From assembly GCA_026874595.1 (NCBI GenBank), contig CM049311.1:17319676-17383675 (forward strand): 64,000 nucleotides of DNA, read 5' to 3'. How positions within the stretch are numbered: the stretch's first letter is position 1; every line of letters starts with the position of its first letter. Below the pieces are notes generated by a model that made no database searches, was not told the DNA's origin, and saw nothing but the letters and a program-made list of their open reading frames with translations. A program made the position numbers and the translations under genes. This stretch comes from Sipunculus nudus. Taxonomy: Eukaryota > Annelida > Sipuncula > Golfingiida > Sipunculidae. Positions 22,820 through 35,349 of this stretch are shown here, one piece after another.

Positions 22820-23650
22820 GGACGTCATCTCTCTCTCCATACCCAATCAGATAATAACACAGAAGTATGTTGTGACGGTTGACTGACGAAATGAAGAACA
22901 AAAAACAGAGCGTTCACGGCGTTTTGCCGATACGAAGTCTGAGGTTGGAATGGCGCAAAAGTGTAAATCAGGTCGGTACATGGCCAGTGTTAGGTGCAGT
23001 TTCCGTCATGCATATTAATTCAAAGAACTAAACCTGTGAGAAAACGATATATTTGTGGTGTCCCCTGTTGGCCATCACCGACACTTAAAGGTGCTTGCTT
23101 ATTATGGGGTGCCTTAGTACCGGTTACATAGACCACAGTTTTATTATTGGGACGTTTGACCTGACTTCGTCGTAGAATCTCTAAGAACATTGGAGATATG
23201 TAGATTTTATTATAAATAGGGATTCAAGCGCCTGTGCATAGACAAAGACCAACCATAGGGTGTTTCAAATGAACCCTGTTTAATCGCTCATAATGTTATT
23301 TGTATAAACTGCGTGTATCAATACTGTATTTAAAACTTAAATTATGTTTTATTAAATACCAATGTTTATTAAATATTAAATGTCTTGCCAACACAAAGTA
23401 AATTATGAAACGAATCCGTCCATGCATAATGAGTCATAAAAATCGGTTTTGAACTGGTTTTTGTTTCTGTGTATTTTTTGGTATTATATATACATCTCAT
23501 GTGTAAAAACCGGTAAAAATATTTCTTGAAGTTATTTACTATTTATTTATGTCATCTTGATCCCTTCCGACGATACTGACAAGAGGTTAGATGATCAGCG
23601 TGGCCCAAATGTGACTTTATGTTTCTTTGTTTGAATAATATTTCCGTAAA
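22820..23650. other. no gene seen
   Basis: AT-rich sequence between the TA microsatellite and the second NACHT-LRR copy. I see no supported gene. Confidence 0.45.
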
Positions 23651-23651
23651 T

Positions 23652-25340
23652 TTAAAATTTTAACATTTTGTATTCCCTGTTCAGCGCCTGTTTAATCTTT
23701 CCCACTGCCACATTACTTAATCTAGTAATCGGAAAGTTTAGTTTTTCGAGGTTAATGATTCGATCTGTCATGTGTATAATATTGACAAGTTCGTCACCTG
23801 CTGTGTTGTCAGACATATCCACAAATTTCAGACCAGATTTCCCGTGCTGAGACATTGCAGGCAGAAATGTAAGGTGTAGTGAGTGGAGAGTTTTTAGCAA
23901 TGCCCGTGTTGTTTCCATCCTTACAGTCAGTCTTCTCAGCTTGTGAGGTAATTGCTCAAGGTCCGTTAGGGAGTAATAGTCTGACGGTGACCTCAGGCTG
24001 GTTATATCATTATTATTCAAGTTGAGTGAGCTTAGATGATGAACTAGAAGATATTCTGCCTCATTCATCAAGCCCTTCAGATTTGCATGTGATATGTTAG
24101 GGCTCGTGAAGGATAGACCGTGTTATAATTCCGGGAGCAGTGACCTAACGTCACTACGTGTGAGCCGGCTGTAGGACATAATGAGCGATGTGATATGACA
24201 ATGTGCTAATGACACTGTCAAACGCCCTGTTTCTTCCATCAGCCCGCTGAGGTAGTTTTTTTTTTTTTTGGTAAATGTACTGTGCGTAAGGGAGTGAACA
24301 GTCTAAAAGTGGCCCCATTCTATATTTTGTGACGAGAGTTAACAAGATATTATGGAGAGCCTGTTCATATAAGATTGGTGTGTCTCTTTATTATGTCAAC
24401 AGCTCTAGCATTCGGTGCTGTATCCTTGTTCAAAGCGTTTCATATTTATTGTGTTAGTGTTTTTCAAAATATGGCAACCTAACATGTGCATGCACTATCA
24501 GTCGCTTTAGTGCGATTGGGTCACATTTCAAATATGTTGCATATGATACAGTTGGATAAATATTGCCGAATTCAAGTTTGACCACAGATGGCAGCACTGT
24601 TTTGGCATCCACGTGATGTGATGAGTATTTCAGTTGTAGCTCGAGGAGTAACTGTGACGTCTCATCATCATCCTGGAAAATTGTTTGTATATACTTGTGG
24701 CCCTCCTCACCACCGAGGCCTTGCACAAATGTCAAGATTATCTCCGCTTCTTCCATGACTTGTTTGGAATCACAAAACATCATCAACAAGTCTTTCTGCT
24801 ATCACTCGTCCACGTGAACAAGGTAGAAAGCTACGAAAAACTCTTGTAGAGTCTTGTGAGGAAACGTTACCATGTGTTCTGCACCTACCCTATCCTTTTG
24901 TGCCAAATATCCTAACGTCCATGCTTCTGTACCTACTGTTTGTCTGACTATATTATCAGGAAAGCTTAGCTCAATTTTATCTTTCTTAATACCACTGATT
25001 GTAAGTTTTCCGATTAACATCAGACATATGTGGTATTTTTTGTGAAATAATTTCTTATTCTGCTCTTTTCTTCTTTTGAATTAAAATCCTCTCATGTCAC
25101 CCGCATAGAAATTTGACAAAAACTTGGTAACATCCAGTTATACTATTTGAAAATTATTTGTTGTTTCGCCATGCGCAAGAGAACAGCAGGGAGGTGGCTA
25201 AGATGAGAAAGGTATTCTGATTTTCTGCGTTTTTGTTTAAGCTAGTTGCCGTCTTCGTCTCCCTAAAAAAACTTCCAAATGAATGCGCAGGTGCCTTAAT
25301 TTGAAAAATCCTAGCATTGCGTAGTGTGGGATAATGATGT
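23652..25340 (-). pseudogene. second NACHT-LRR copy, 5'-truncated and broken
   Basis: A paralog of the NACHT-LRR exon at 7177-9454. From right to left it holds a remnant of the NACHT C-terminal part (a frame with YPTLRNARIF and SEYLSHLSHLPAVLLRMA, matching the first copy's YPTL and SEYLSRLSHFPAVLLLMA), the winged-helix end FPHKTLQEFFVAFYLVHVDE, a linker (MLMMFCDSKQ, TFVQGLGGEE) and leucine-rich repeats ending in NREYKMLKF. Stops interrupt it: TGA/TAG after VHVDE near 24800 and a TAA after SLLPEL near 24125; the NACHT remnant also carries stops. No P-loop, transmembrane or lectin exon was found upstream, so it is a partial duplication or a remnant. Confidence 0.8.
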
Positions 25341-25794
25341 CACAATGGCATGTATTAAGGCGAATCAGTTATGTTTTACATAAATACAGCCCCGGTAGAT
25401 ATTTATCCCAACTATTATGAGATTCCCTTATGTGTATATGCCGGATTTGTCGAGTGTTCCAATTTCTGTTATTTTGAATTTAAATTTATTTATTAGGAAT
25501 TTAAGAATACTTTTCTTGTGATCAGGTAAGATACTTCGCTTTGCTGCGTACAAACAATATTTAAAGCTAGCTATGTAAATATTTTCAATGTTGTTTAAAC
25601 GAGGCAATAACTATGTATAACAATTTCCTGAATATATGATAGCATTGTTATTGCACACATACCATACATATGCCTATGAATCATTATACACCTTATCTCC
25701 ATTTAGGTTGCTTTTGCAGGGACCCATATGAGGAAATGGGTATAGTCATTAAATTGACATCAACATATATGTGTTCAGTATGGCATATAAATGG

Positions 25795-25840
25795 TATATA
25801 TATATATTTATATATATATATATATATATATTACAAACAC

Positions 25841-25886
<46 letters not shown>

Positions 25887-25897
25887 ATTACACACAC

Positions 25898-25968
<71 letters not shown>

Positions 25969-25990
25969 CGAGAGAGAGAGAGAGAGAGCA
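25795..25990. repeat. (TA)n and (GA)n compound microsatellite
   Basis: Interrupted TA runs with TACACACA interruptions, ending in a short GA run. The ORFs across it are artefacts of the repeat. Confidence 0.95.
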
Positions 25991-26629
25991 AGTGAGCACC
26001 ATTATCACTTTACAGTAGAACATACTTGGTATGAAATGGCGTAACAAGTATATTGGATATGGTAGGGTAGGTATGGTAGGTATAATTTTATAATGTGAAC
26101 AATGTTAAGGAAAACTATGATATCAGCTGGATCGCAAGTCAATCAATTATCGAATTAATTATCAGTTCATTTGAACGTAAGCATGCGTGCATCTGCCAGA
26201 CTGCTTAGAACTTGGTGACTGTTCGAAAGATAAATGTGAAATACGAGGGTACCGTTTCATGATTGCGAATAATCTTTTATTAAAAATATTTAGGTTGTAT
26301 ATTTTCCCAGCAAAGAGGAATAAAACAAATTTCTAAGGAATAATAAAAGACTTCGCGAATGATAGGACGATCTTATTCATTTGGGTGTCCCATATAATGT
26401 GTTATAAATATGGGTCTCGATGTAGGATGCCAGATTCTCTCATTGCAATGAAAAAATTTATTATTTTAACATATTCCAAGCATTAGGATTTATAAAAAGT
26501 ATTAGAAATATCCCATGTTTTGGATGCTCCAAATTTACATTAAAGAATAAATGAAAGACTGTTGTCTTAACTATGATAAAGGTATTAAAATAACTGTTAT
26601 TAAAACTTAAACTCTCTCTTTCCCTCTAA

Positions 26630-26634
<5 letters not shown>

Positions 26635-26670
<36 letters not shown>

Positions 26671-26752
26671 TACATATTTATATATATGTGTGTATATATA
26701 TATATTTATATATATAGAGAGAGAGAGAGAGAGTGTGAGAGAGAGAGAGAAA
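26635..26752. repeat. (TA)n/(GA)n compound microsatellite
   Basis: TA run followed by a GA run, the same order as the array at 25.8-26.0 kb. Confidence 0.95.
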
Positions 26753-26759
26753 GTAGTTT

Positions 26760-28030
26760 TGACTGCTTGTGACCTGTGTATTACACGGTTACAATGTGTA
26801 AAGTAAACAGATGAAAACACTGATGTAATTTCAATGTAAAATCAAGTTAAGTCCAAAATGTTACCCAAAGCACCATTATATAGATAAACAACTCAATGTA
26901 GAAAAGATAGTATCAATTTGCATGGCAGCTGACACTTGTAAATCTAATAATTTACAGGACCAAGTACGATACCATCAATTGCAATACCAGCGAAATAATG
27001 TTTTGATATGTCTTTAGCTGCTAAAACTACTTGGCTGCCTCATGGCATTTTCCTTGCTGCATTCGAAAAATATCTTTACAAGATGAATGTGTGGGGCATT
27101 CTCATTGTGTGGCATATCCACATACAAGGTTGGTAATTTATATAAATTCCTGTTGAATATATCAGAATAAATATTAATTATAAAGAAAAAAGTGTTATAG
27201 CTTCAACATTGGAAATACTGTAAAGCTGTATAAAGTGTAAAGTGTATTATTGTTATTGCATGAATGTGGTTTTCTACATAAAGTCTCAGCAACATTTTAC
27301 CGACCCCTCCGTGACTTAATCAGTGTTAACCAGGAAAAAACTCTCCTAAATAAGGTTACACTGTTATAAGAAGTTACTACTAAGACATTAAAAAGGTATA
27401 AGCTTTTAATTTAAACATTCTGTTTAGGTTATCCATTGAAGCAGCTTTAATTTCCAATCAAATGTTAAAATGTTGCTGTCATTTAGAATTAAGGTGTTAT
27501 TACGCTCGTTTATCGAAAACGGGCTGTATATAAATTACGATTTCCCCCCATAATTGTGACATATTTGTGGAATAATGTTAAAACATTATGCACACCTATC
27601 ACATATCCTTTAAATATTTTTCGCCGTATCATAATGTTTAAAATTATTTAATGTAAAATTCGGAGCGTGGTAATACGGAAATAACAATGAGCGAAATACA
27701 AATTTGGATTTTTAACTTTATTTTCACAGAGAATATTTATATTACAAAGGATTATAAAAAGTTAAAATTCGTTAATATGAGGAATCAGGGTGAAAATACT
27801 TATTGACATAATGATACAAATGTAATATTGACTTCAAATTGTTTAGTCAAAATATTTTTGTGGACACGTTTAATGCCAATTTAAAAACATTAACTTATGT
27901 TTTATCACTTTATGTATTAAAAGAAGCATATAGAGCAAAATAAATATGTTATCCTCTTATTACAGGTGAGTAGTCGATCTTCAACCATACCGACATATTA
28001 CCCGTTTGAAAGCTTACACGTTATGATATT
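26760..28030. other. no gene seen
   Basis: Strongly AT-rich sequence without recognisable coding, RNA or repeat structure. Confidence 0.45.
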
Positions 28031-28039
28031 TCTTTGCAG

Positions 28040-28075
28040 CCGCATTGCTCGTTGAACCTGATTCTGATGATTTCA
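28040..28075 (+). CDS. candidate 36-bp exon, phase 1-1
   Basis: A good acceptor (TTTCTTTGCAG) and a strong donor (TTCA|GTAAGT) bracket 36 bp. In phase 1 this encodes ALLVEPDSDDF, a short acidic peptide. Symmetric phase 1 matches the mucin-like exons further right. Assignment to that gene is inference. Confidence 0.35.
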
Positions 28076-28339
28076 GTAAGTAACCAGACAACTTTACTTT
28101 GTTTCATTATCAGTGAGTCACTCATTTGTGGACTTATATTAAACCACATGCTATCAGTGAGTCACCTTTTAGTGGACTTATATCAAACCACATGCTATTA
28201 TCTCTAACACATTTTCCCTTTATCATGTTTCTATCTACCCTGTCTACCTATTTAATTTTTCAACAAGGAAGACACACAGAGGAAAAAATAAATAAAAAAG
28301 TTTTCAGACATGGATGCTCAAAACACTGTACCTTTTAAT

Positions 28340-29860
28340 ATTTTAGTTTTTCCACAATGTTGCAGAATCAAGTGAAAATAAATGAAAAGTTCCAAAATAT
28401 ATATAACATCATAAAGATCACTGTACCGGTTAAAAAAGTACACTTTATGGGGCCTATTGAATATAAACAATTTTCGGACTGATTTAGATATAGGTAAGTT
28501 ACCGTTTATCGTAATTTCATTTATTTTTATTCTCCAATAATGAAGTTTGTTTAACATATTTTAATAAGGCCGTCAGGTAATAGATTGATCGATAAAATCA
28601 TCATACCTTTTACCTACACTTCGTTGAACATATGTTTTAAATATGAAATACAGTTGCTTCCTTAAGGATAAAGAGGGATTACATCTAACAGCAATAACAT
28701 TATTCTTTTGACAAACTAACCGAAAACGGGAATAATTTTAATCATAGTCACATTTTCATTTAGGATTTATTCAATGGAAAATACAATGCATTTGAATTAC
28801 AGAAATCATTGTCTTGGCACTTTCCTTTGTTTACCACATGCATCTTTTGCTCTTTGAATGATACATTGACTTTATTGACAACATTTTCCTTGCCACTGAA
28901 AGCTAGATGAATTAACAAAATCAATGGGCTACTAAAGTAAGAGTTTATATTTGAAAACCAATATTTAGTACACAGTAATACCGTTAGGCATTTGAGGAAA
29001 TATATGTCTCACCGCCAATTCTAATAATCTAGTTTAACCTGCACAGCCGAAAAACAGATTATATTACCTAACCGGTTCATTATTTCACATTCTTTAAGCC
29101 TTTACAAGAATGTATGCGAATGAAATACTGATATGACAACTATACATTTAATGTATTTACCAGAAAGTGACTTGTGTATTGATTGTTACGTGTGTCATTT
29201 TAATAAGGTAGGATCAGCCTGTTGTTTACATTTATATACACTCATTAACTTAACTATACAAAATCGTTTAATGAACTGAAATCCTTGAGCATAGCAAATA
29301 GCACGGACATTGTCACCCACTTAATAAAATATTATGGCGAGTTTTTAAGCTCAACAGATTAATACAATATGAAGTTTCAGTATAATAAAGATAAAGGGGA
29401 ATATTATGTTAATTTCATATTGCTTTTGCAATCCTGATCCATAACTATACCTGTGCTAATGCTCGAGTTTTCATCAGAATAGTCGTAATAAATGCAGGTA
29501 GTTTGGTATAAACGAAAATTTATTTCCATAAGACAATGCCACATCATTATTTCTCTTATGAGAGACGGCGCAAAGGGTAAATTGAACCACGATTTATTTT
29601 TTCTACTTGGTTATATTGGATGGGCGCAGTTTCCTGAGTAACATTGGCTGGTGGTTAAGGCATTGAAACTGAAGCCCAATGTTCAAACCCCTTCATTACC
29701 GCAATGATGAAAATAAGATATGTGCTCTTATTTGTCTTATGGGCATATGAAACCTCACATACAGAATGCTTCATTATGAAAATATCCCATTCTCCCATTT
29801 TTGCTCATTCAGTAGACAGTGCAAACACCAGGGCAAGGTGTTTCCATTTGGAAACTACTA
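28340..29860. other. no gene seen
   Basis: AT-rich sequence. A weak tRNA-like phrase (TGGTGGTTAAGG and GTTCAAACCCC) at about 29650-29695 may be a SINE head. Confidence 0.4.
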
Positions 29861-29865
29861 AAAAA

Positions 29866-30246
29866 TGGTGATCATAAAAAAGGCTAAAACCCTTGCATAG
29901 ATCTACATTGAAAGAAAGGAAAGCTTGTATTTCCGCTGCTGACGTCACACCTACTGACCGTCCTTGGCCTATCGTTAGTTCGCATGAATACAAAAAAGCT
30001 GGACACGCCACCAGGGACAAAAGTATGAATTCTCAAGCTTTTAGATGCGTTGCCATTAAAGTGAACAGAATTAATGTTACCAAAGGAACCGGTCTAGACC
30101 CACGCTGACATAGAACAAATCTCACTCACTTACAACTGCACGGACTTCAATCCCAAACATGACAGTTGGGTTCCCTAAAGCGGCGTTGACATCCATATCT
30201 GATACTGCATATTAATTAAAAAATTAGTCACAACTCCATAGAGACA
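29866..30246 (-). repeat. 3' LTR of the retroelement
   Basis: Partner of the LTR at 34973-35345. It starts at 30246 right after the purine run. The outer end near 29866 is uncertain. Confidence 0.65.
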
Positions 30247-30299
30247 TTACCTCCCCCCCCCCCCCCCCATTAAAAAGAAAATACTTCGTATTTTCTCGA

Positions 30300-31512
30300 C
30301 ACACATTTTGGATCCACTACATCAGCTCGCATTGCCAGAGACAGCCTGCATATCAAACTTTAATTCTTGTAACACAAAAGCCCATTTCATCACCCTTGTT
30401 TTTACAAACTTTGCCTTGCTAATACACTCGAGGGGTTTGTGGTCGGTTTTTTTCGTGAATGGTCTAAATTAAAAGTACATCTCTAATTTCTGAACATACC
30501 AAACTTTTGCCAAACATTCCTCTTGACTGTGATATTTTCTCTAGCCAGTAATTTTCTGCCAGCATAAGCTGTAGGATGCATCATCCCTTTGTGTTCCTGT
30601 AAAGGATACTCCCGACTCTTACACCAGACACCTCATATTTTAAGTAGAACCGCTTACTGAAATCGGATACTCTCAGTACGGGGGAACAGCCAGCCTAGCT
30701 TAAATGGTGTCGGAAGTATTCGAACGGGTCTCCTTCCCACCCAATTAGTTAGGCTGCCCTTTCAATTTAAGGTCCTTTAATGGAACTGATATTGGGGCAC
30801 GGTTCGGCACGAACTTCCAAAAAACTGGTTTGACCTAGAAAGGCTCGCAAGGTTTTCTTTGGTTTTGGCCTTTTTCGCTCTAGATTACAAAAGCAGTGTA
30901 AGGTTAGTTGCTAAATATCCGTTGCCTGTAAGGTGGTTAACAAAATTTAGGCTGTGATATCCTTCGAACATTTTTGCTAGTTTAGCCACAAGGTCGGCTC
31001 GTTCGAGTCTAGCTAGCACTCCAATGAGCGTCCTTACGTGTTCGTCCCATGTTTCCGCATGTACAACCGGGTCGTCTTATATACCACGTTTGGCAACAGG
31101 CTGAACAACTTTCGCTTCATGCGTCACTAATGTCACAAATGTCCATCAGGCGTTACAAACGCCGTCCTTTCCTTAGATTATTCATACATCGGAATCTGCA
31201 AGTAGCCTTTCGTCAGATCGATCTTGGTAAAGTATCTGATTTTTGTTACCTCTGTGATGAGTGCTTCTAGCTCTGGCATCGGTGCCGAATCGAATAATTC
31301 AAATTGGTTCAATTTACGGAAATCGATCTCGAATCTAATCTTTCCATCCAATTTACCAAACATAATGCATGGTGACAGAAAATTCTCGATTTCCCGATTA
31401 TGTCTAAATACAGCATCTTGTTGATTTCTGATCTGATAGTTCTTCTCAACTCAATGGACCACGATACTGTTTGAACTTCACTGGCGTATCGGAAGTGAGT
31501 CGAATGTAACAT
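30300..31512 (-). pseudogene. reverse transcriptase and RNase H, broken
   Basis: Reverse-transcriptase blocks: KIRFEIDFRKLNQFELFDSA, PMPELEALITEV and YFTKIDLTKGYLQIPM at 31178-31363. Further left in other frames come WDEHVRTLIGVLARLERADL (thumb/connection), a KYEVSGVRVGSILY RNase-H start, then HSQEECLAKVWYVQKL, and TDHKPLECISKAKF near 30400-30450. The active-site YxDD region is not legible. Confidence 0.7.
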
Positions 31513-31857
31513 TAAATGACATCGGTAAGTTCTGAAACGTCTGTAAACACTTCCCCATATCTGTCTAGCATATCACGTATCCCGTTGCTTGCCTAGCTCG
31601 GCATTGATTAGTACGTCACGTTCAGTTTGGCTACGCACCGTGGACGGTAAAGGCACGTTGGATGTTTCGTTTACTCCCTTGAGGTTTAGCTCTCCGACCA
31701 ATCACAATCCAGACTATCCGAATCGCGCACGGTTTCGTCCATACCTATGACTACCCCCGCTAAGACATGCTGAGGTTCAGCCCTGGTATAATATCTCTTC
31801 AGCATAATCAAGTGGAAGGTTTTGGCCTTTTTATCGACCTTGATCCTATAGTCTAGG

Positions 31858-32715
31858 TCACCTACTTGTACCTTCAGCGCTGTAGGGGTCTATCCACTGG
31901 ACTAACAGCTTGTTTCTGTCCGTCGGGAGGAGCAGTAACACTTCATCGCCAATCTCGAATATGTGGGTGCGTTTACCTATGTCGTAGATTTGTTTGTATC
32001 GCCTTCGGATTTGTTCTGTTACTCGCGAGCTAATGGCACGTATCGCTTCGCTTGTCCTGGAGATCAAACACGTACTGTTAGGTTGACTTTGTCTCCGCAT
32101 CCGCATCACGTGGGGTCCACAGAACGCGCAGAATGCGCATAGCACCTCTTACAACTCACCCTTAAAGCAACTCAAAGGGAGAGAAAGCTGTGATCTCATG
32201 TGGTGTCTTTCTATTAGCAAAGAGCACCTCTCTTAAATAACGATCCCAATCTCGTCGTCCCTTCGTGCATATACGCTTGATCAGGGTGCCGTCAAACCTT
32301 TGCACCATCCCGTTGCACATCGGGTGATATGGTGTGGTACTTAGTTCCTTCATTGAAAGCAAACGGCTTACTTCTTTTATGATGTCAGAGGTGAACTGAT
32401 TCCTCATGTCCATGAGTTCCTTCGAAAGCACTCCTATACGTCGATATATATCGACTACAGCGTCGTTCATTTAGGCCACTGCCTCTGGATAGCGCGTAGC
32501 GTATTTCATGAGGGTCAGTATATATCGATGACCATTGTCGGACGCAGGATGGATCGGTCCGCCCAGATCCTTAGCGATCCTACGCCAATGTTCGTCGATA
32601 AGGGGCTTCTTGCCCCGGGAAATCTGCCCTTCGTAGTTTTTTTTTTAGATATGGGACACAACTTGCAGTACCCTGCTATACTACCGCTCATCATCTTCCC
32701 ATATAACTTGGCCAC
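31858..32715 (-). pseudogene. Gypsy-type integrase, broken
   Basis: Pieces in order: a zinc-finger-like HHCC remnant (YCKLCPISKKK), a catalytic-core start (RIAKDLGGPIHPASDNGHRY, then TRYPEAVA and a stop), a second catalytic block (LMDMRNQFTS) and the third, YHPMCNGMVQRF, where Gln replaces the usual Glu. A C-terminal part follows (FEIGDEVLLLLPTDRNKLLV). Stops and frame changes separate the pieces, and the lost Glu would abolish catalysis. Confidence 0.7.
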
Positions 32716-33686
32716 TTACGCGCTTATGTGTTTAAAATGCGCCTTGATGGACCATCATAACCGCTTCGGGCCCAATCCTATTACATCCAACCGTACTAAC
32801 TTGGGGGGGATCACTATCCTAGAACCCCCTAGATCACTGGAAAGTGCTATCCCTCCCACCACCAGATTTAGCAGGATTCCTGCTCGGAGTAAACGATTGG
32901 TTTACTAACCCCTATTTAATGGGTAAACAACTACCACCCTCTTCAAGAGAAATCAATTCGAAAGACTGTCACTGTTAATACGAATCAGTCAATCTGAATG
33001 ACTGACAGTATTTGTCCGAATTTGGATTAGCGCGACTGAAGGCTTCCGACTCGAACAACCGGGCAACCTTTGACAATGACCCGGGCTTACTACTACTGGC
33101 CTAACGATGGCTAAATCGACTGATCATGTAATCCGTGATCTACCACACGTTTCTCCCTCGGCTGGGTTACCTGCTGCCCTATGTGGGAAGCTCACTGGAA
33201 AACTATGTAGGCCGTGGGCTACTATATAACACTCGGCCATCTATATCACGACATTATCTAACTTTCAAAAACACAGAGAGATCCTTGCTGCTACAGTTCA
33301 AATACTGTTCGACTAACCGATTAAAATCATCGCCTACGCCTGCCATCTCGATGCAATGACCAAAGTACCGGCTAAGACGTACCGCGAACTTCGCCACTCT
33401 CTGGTTTGCAAGCACTAAACTTGTTACGATAACCTTCCTCTGTCATCTGGTACCGCTTTAAAAGCGTTTACTTCAGCTTATCGTAGTGCATGGCATCGCT
33501 ATTGTCTAAATGTGCGTTGGTATCAAGTGCCTCTCCGCGCAATATTGGACTTAAGTGTAACGCCCAACAACCTCGGTCGTATTTTGATCGCTATACAAAT
33601 GCGTCTAGCCTATCGTGCTAGCGGAGGGAGTTTAAGTTTTAAGACCGATTAACTACTATTCATCTGTTTACTACCACCCTAATCGC

Positions 33687-33890
33687 CTATACTACCAATC
33701 TGTTAATTGAGTTCAGCACTTCTATCTCCTGAGCACTCTCGTCGCGACCAGCGGCTTTCCGCTGCCTGGCTTCCAAAGCCCCAAGAGGCTTGTTGACAAA
33801 CTTTTGCAGTGTTTCGCCGCTGTACCCTAACCCTTGTCCACACCCGACAATGGACTTCAAGGACACCGTGGTTACGGATAAACTGACCAA
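33687..33890 (-). pseudogene. gag-like fragment
   Basis: Contains GYSGETLQKFVNKPLGALEA followed by a charged RQRKAAGRDESAQEIEVL stretch, the coiled-coil-like start often seen in gag of Gypsy-type elements of aquatic animals. Its position near the 5' LTR fits. The rest of gag is not readable. Confidence 0.45.
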
Positions 33891-34972
33891 CTATACAAAA
33901 ACAAGTGTAACCAATACAAACAGTAAGGGCTGACAAAATAAACCGAAGGTATCCTTACGATCACACTTGGGTTTCACCAAACATAAAAGACGTACGGACG
34001 GACGGATAGACACTTAGTGTGTTCTATTAACGTCTTAGTACACCAGCCAAAGGAAGACACCTACCTGTCGTGTGACCTCAATCACTTAACAACACCAAAC
34101 TGCTGTTACTAATCCAAACCAAGCTCCAATAACTGACCAAACGCTATTCTGAGTAACCATAAAGCCTATTACAATGGTTTACCATATCAAATTACCAACC
34201 TGTATCACCGCCAAGTAAAGTGTGTATGTGTGAAGTTTCAGCACTGACTCTCAATTTTAAATGTTGAATATCACCAAACATTTAACAGCCCAGAGAGGTT
34301 ATATCAATAACAATTTGAACAAATTCACCAAATAACGAGGAAATAAATTAGTTGAGCTCTAAATAGCTAAGCTAAACCTTACAGTACACCATTCGATGTG
34401 GTAAAATCCTGTCATTCTCGCATTCAGTGTCACACAGGCGAAGAGATAGACACTGCAGGTAATTTTACACGGTGGACTTTACTGGCTGAAGCTCGCACAT
34501 AAACAACGATGAGAAAGTCGGTGTAACATAAAAATAGTATAATTAAGGAAACTTACAATTATCTGGAGAGGTGTTTCACGCTCAAGGCACAAGCTGTAAG
34601 TGCAGTACACAGAAAGTTCGCTGTAACCCTGGTCCAATGATCGTCACGCACGTCACTTCTTGAGTCCACCTTGTTCACCCTTATACACGCGTACAGCCGT
34701 AACGCTAATCCCTGGCCTCATTTCAATGTCTGTCAGCGTAATCCGTACCCGAATATGTCACAGTACACAACATCATTCGGTACCTCCCACAATCACTAGA
34801 GTAACAATAGTCCACGGCAGAAACACATGGGAGGTTACAAGTCCGTCAGTAACCATAACGGTAACTCATGAGTCCGTTTGCGAGACTTTAATGACATACA
34901 TGTCATACAACAAGATTTTTCCTATTCACAGGCGACTTCGGACCCTCCTGTTGGACAAACAATCTGTCAGAC

Positions 34973-35345
34973 TGCACCATCAAGGATGCTAAACGAGGAG
35001 TTTTTGTTCTTAATTTCCGGCTACTAGCCCATATTCCGCTGCTGCCGTCATATCTCTTGACCATCCTTGGCCTATAATTCGATCCAATGAATACAAAAAA
35101 AAAACTGTGCACGCTTCCAGATAAAAAAAGAGAAAAAAGTATGAAAAGTCAAACATGCAGGTGTGTTGCCTTTGAAGTCTACAGCATTTATGATACCAAA
35201 GGAACCGGTCTAGACTCACGCTGACATGGAAGTATTCTCACTGATTTACGACCGCACTGACACTTAGGTTCCTTAAACCTACGTTGACATCCATACCTGA
35301 TACTGCATATTAATAAATTAAATAAATCACAGCTCTCTGGTGACA
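34973..35345 (-). repeat. 5' LTR of the retroelement
   Basis: Its terminal TGTCACC (complement of 35339-35345) matches the TGTCTC start of the other LTR, and the two align in blocks, for example CCAAAGGAACCGGTCTAGAC. The inner end, TGCA near 34973, is a best guess. Divergence between the LTRs is high, so the insertion is old. Confidence 0.65.
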
Positions 35346-35349
35346 CTAT

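Larger units (their letters stand above)
29866..35345 (-). mobile_element. decayed LTR retroelement of Gypsy type with Gmr1-like order
   Basis: Direct repeats flank the element: 34973-35345 (5' LTR in element orientation) and 29866-30246 (3' LTR). Both begin TGTC and share the TTAATATGCAGTATCAG block and AACCGGTCTAGACC-type sequence. A long purine (G-rich) run lies directly before the 3' LTR at about 30247-30275, where a polypurine tract belongs. Inside, in element order, are gag-like sequence, integrase, then reverse transcriptase and RNase H. Integrase before reverse transcriptase is the reverse of normal Gypsy order. Every domain is broken by stops and frameshifts. LTR inner ends and target duplication are approximate or not seen. 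Confidence 0.75.

Noticed and set aside
22647-22901. Minus-strand ORF with an Ile/Tyr run
   Set aside because: It spans the TA microsatellite; no coding evidence outside it.
25749-26047. Overlapping Tyr/Ile-rich ORFs on both strands
   Set aside because: They are translations of the TA and GA microsatellites.
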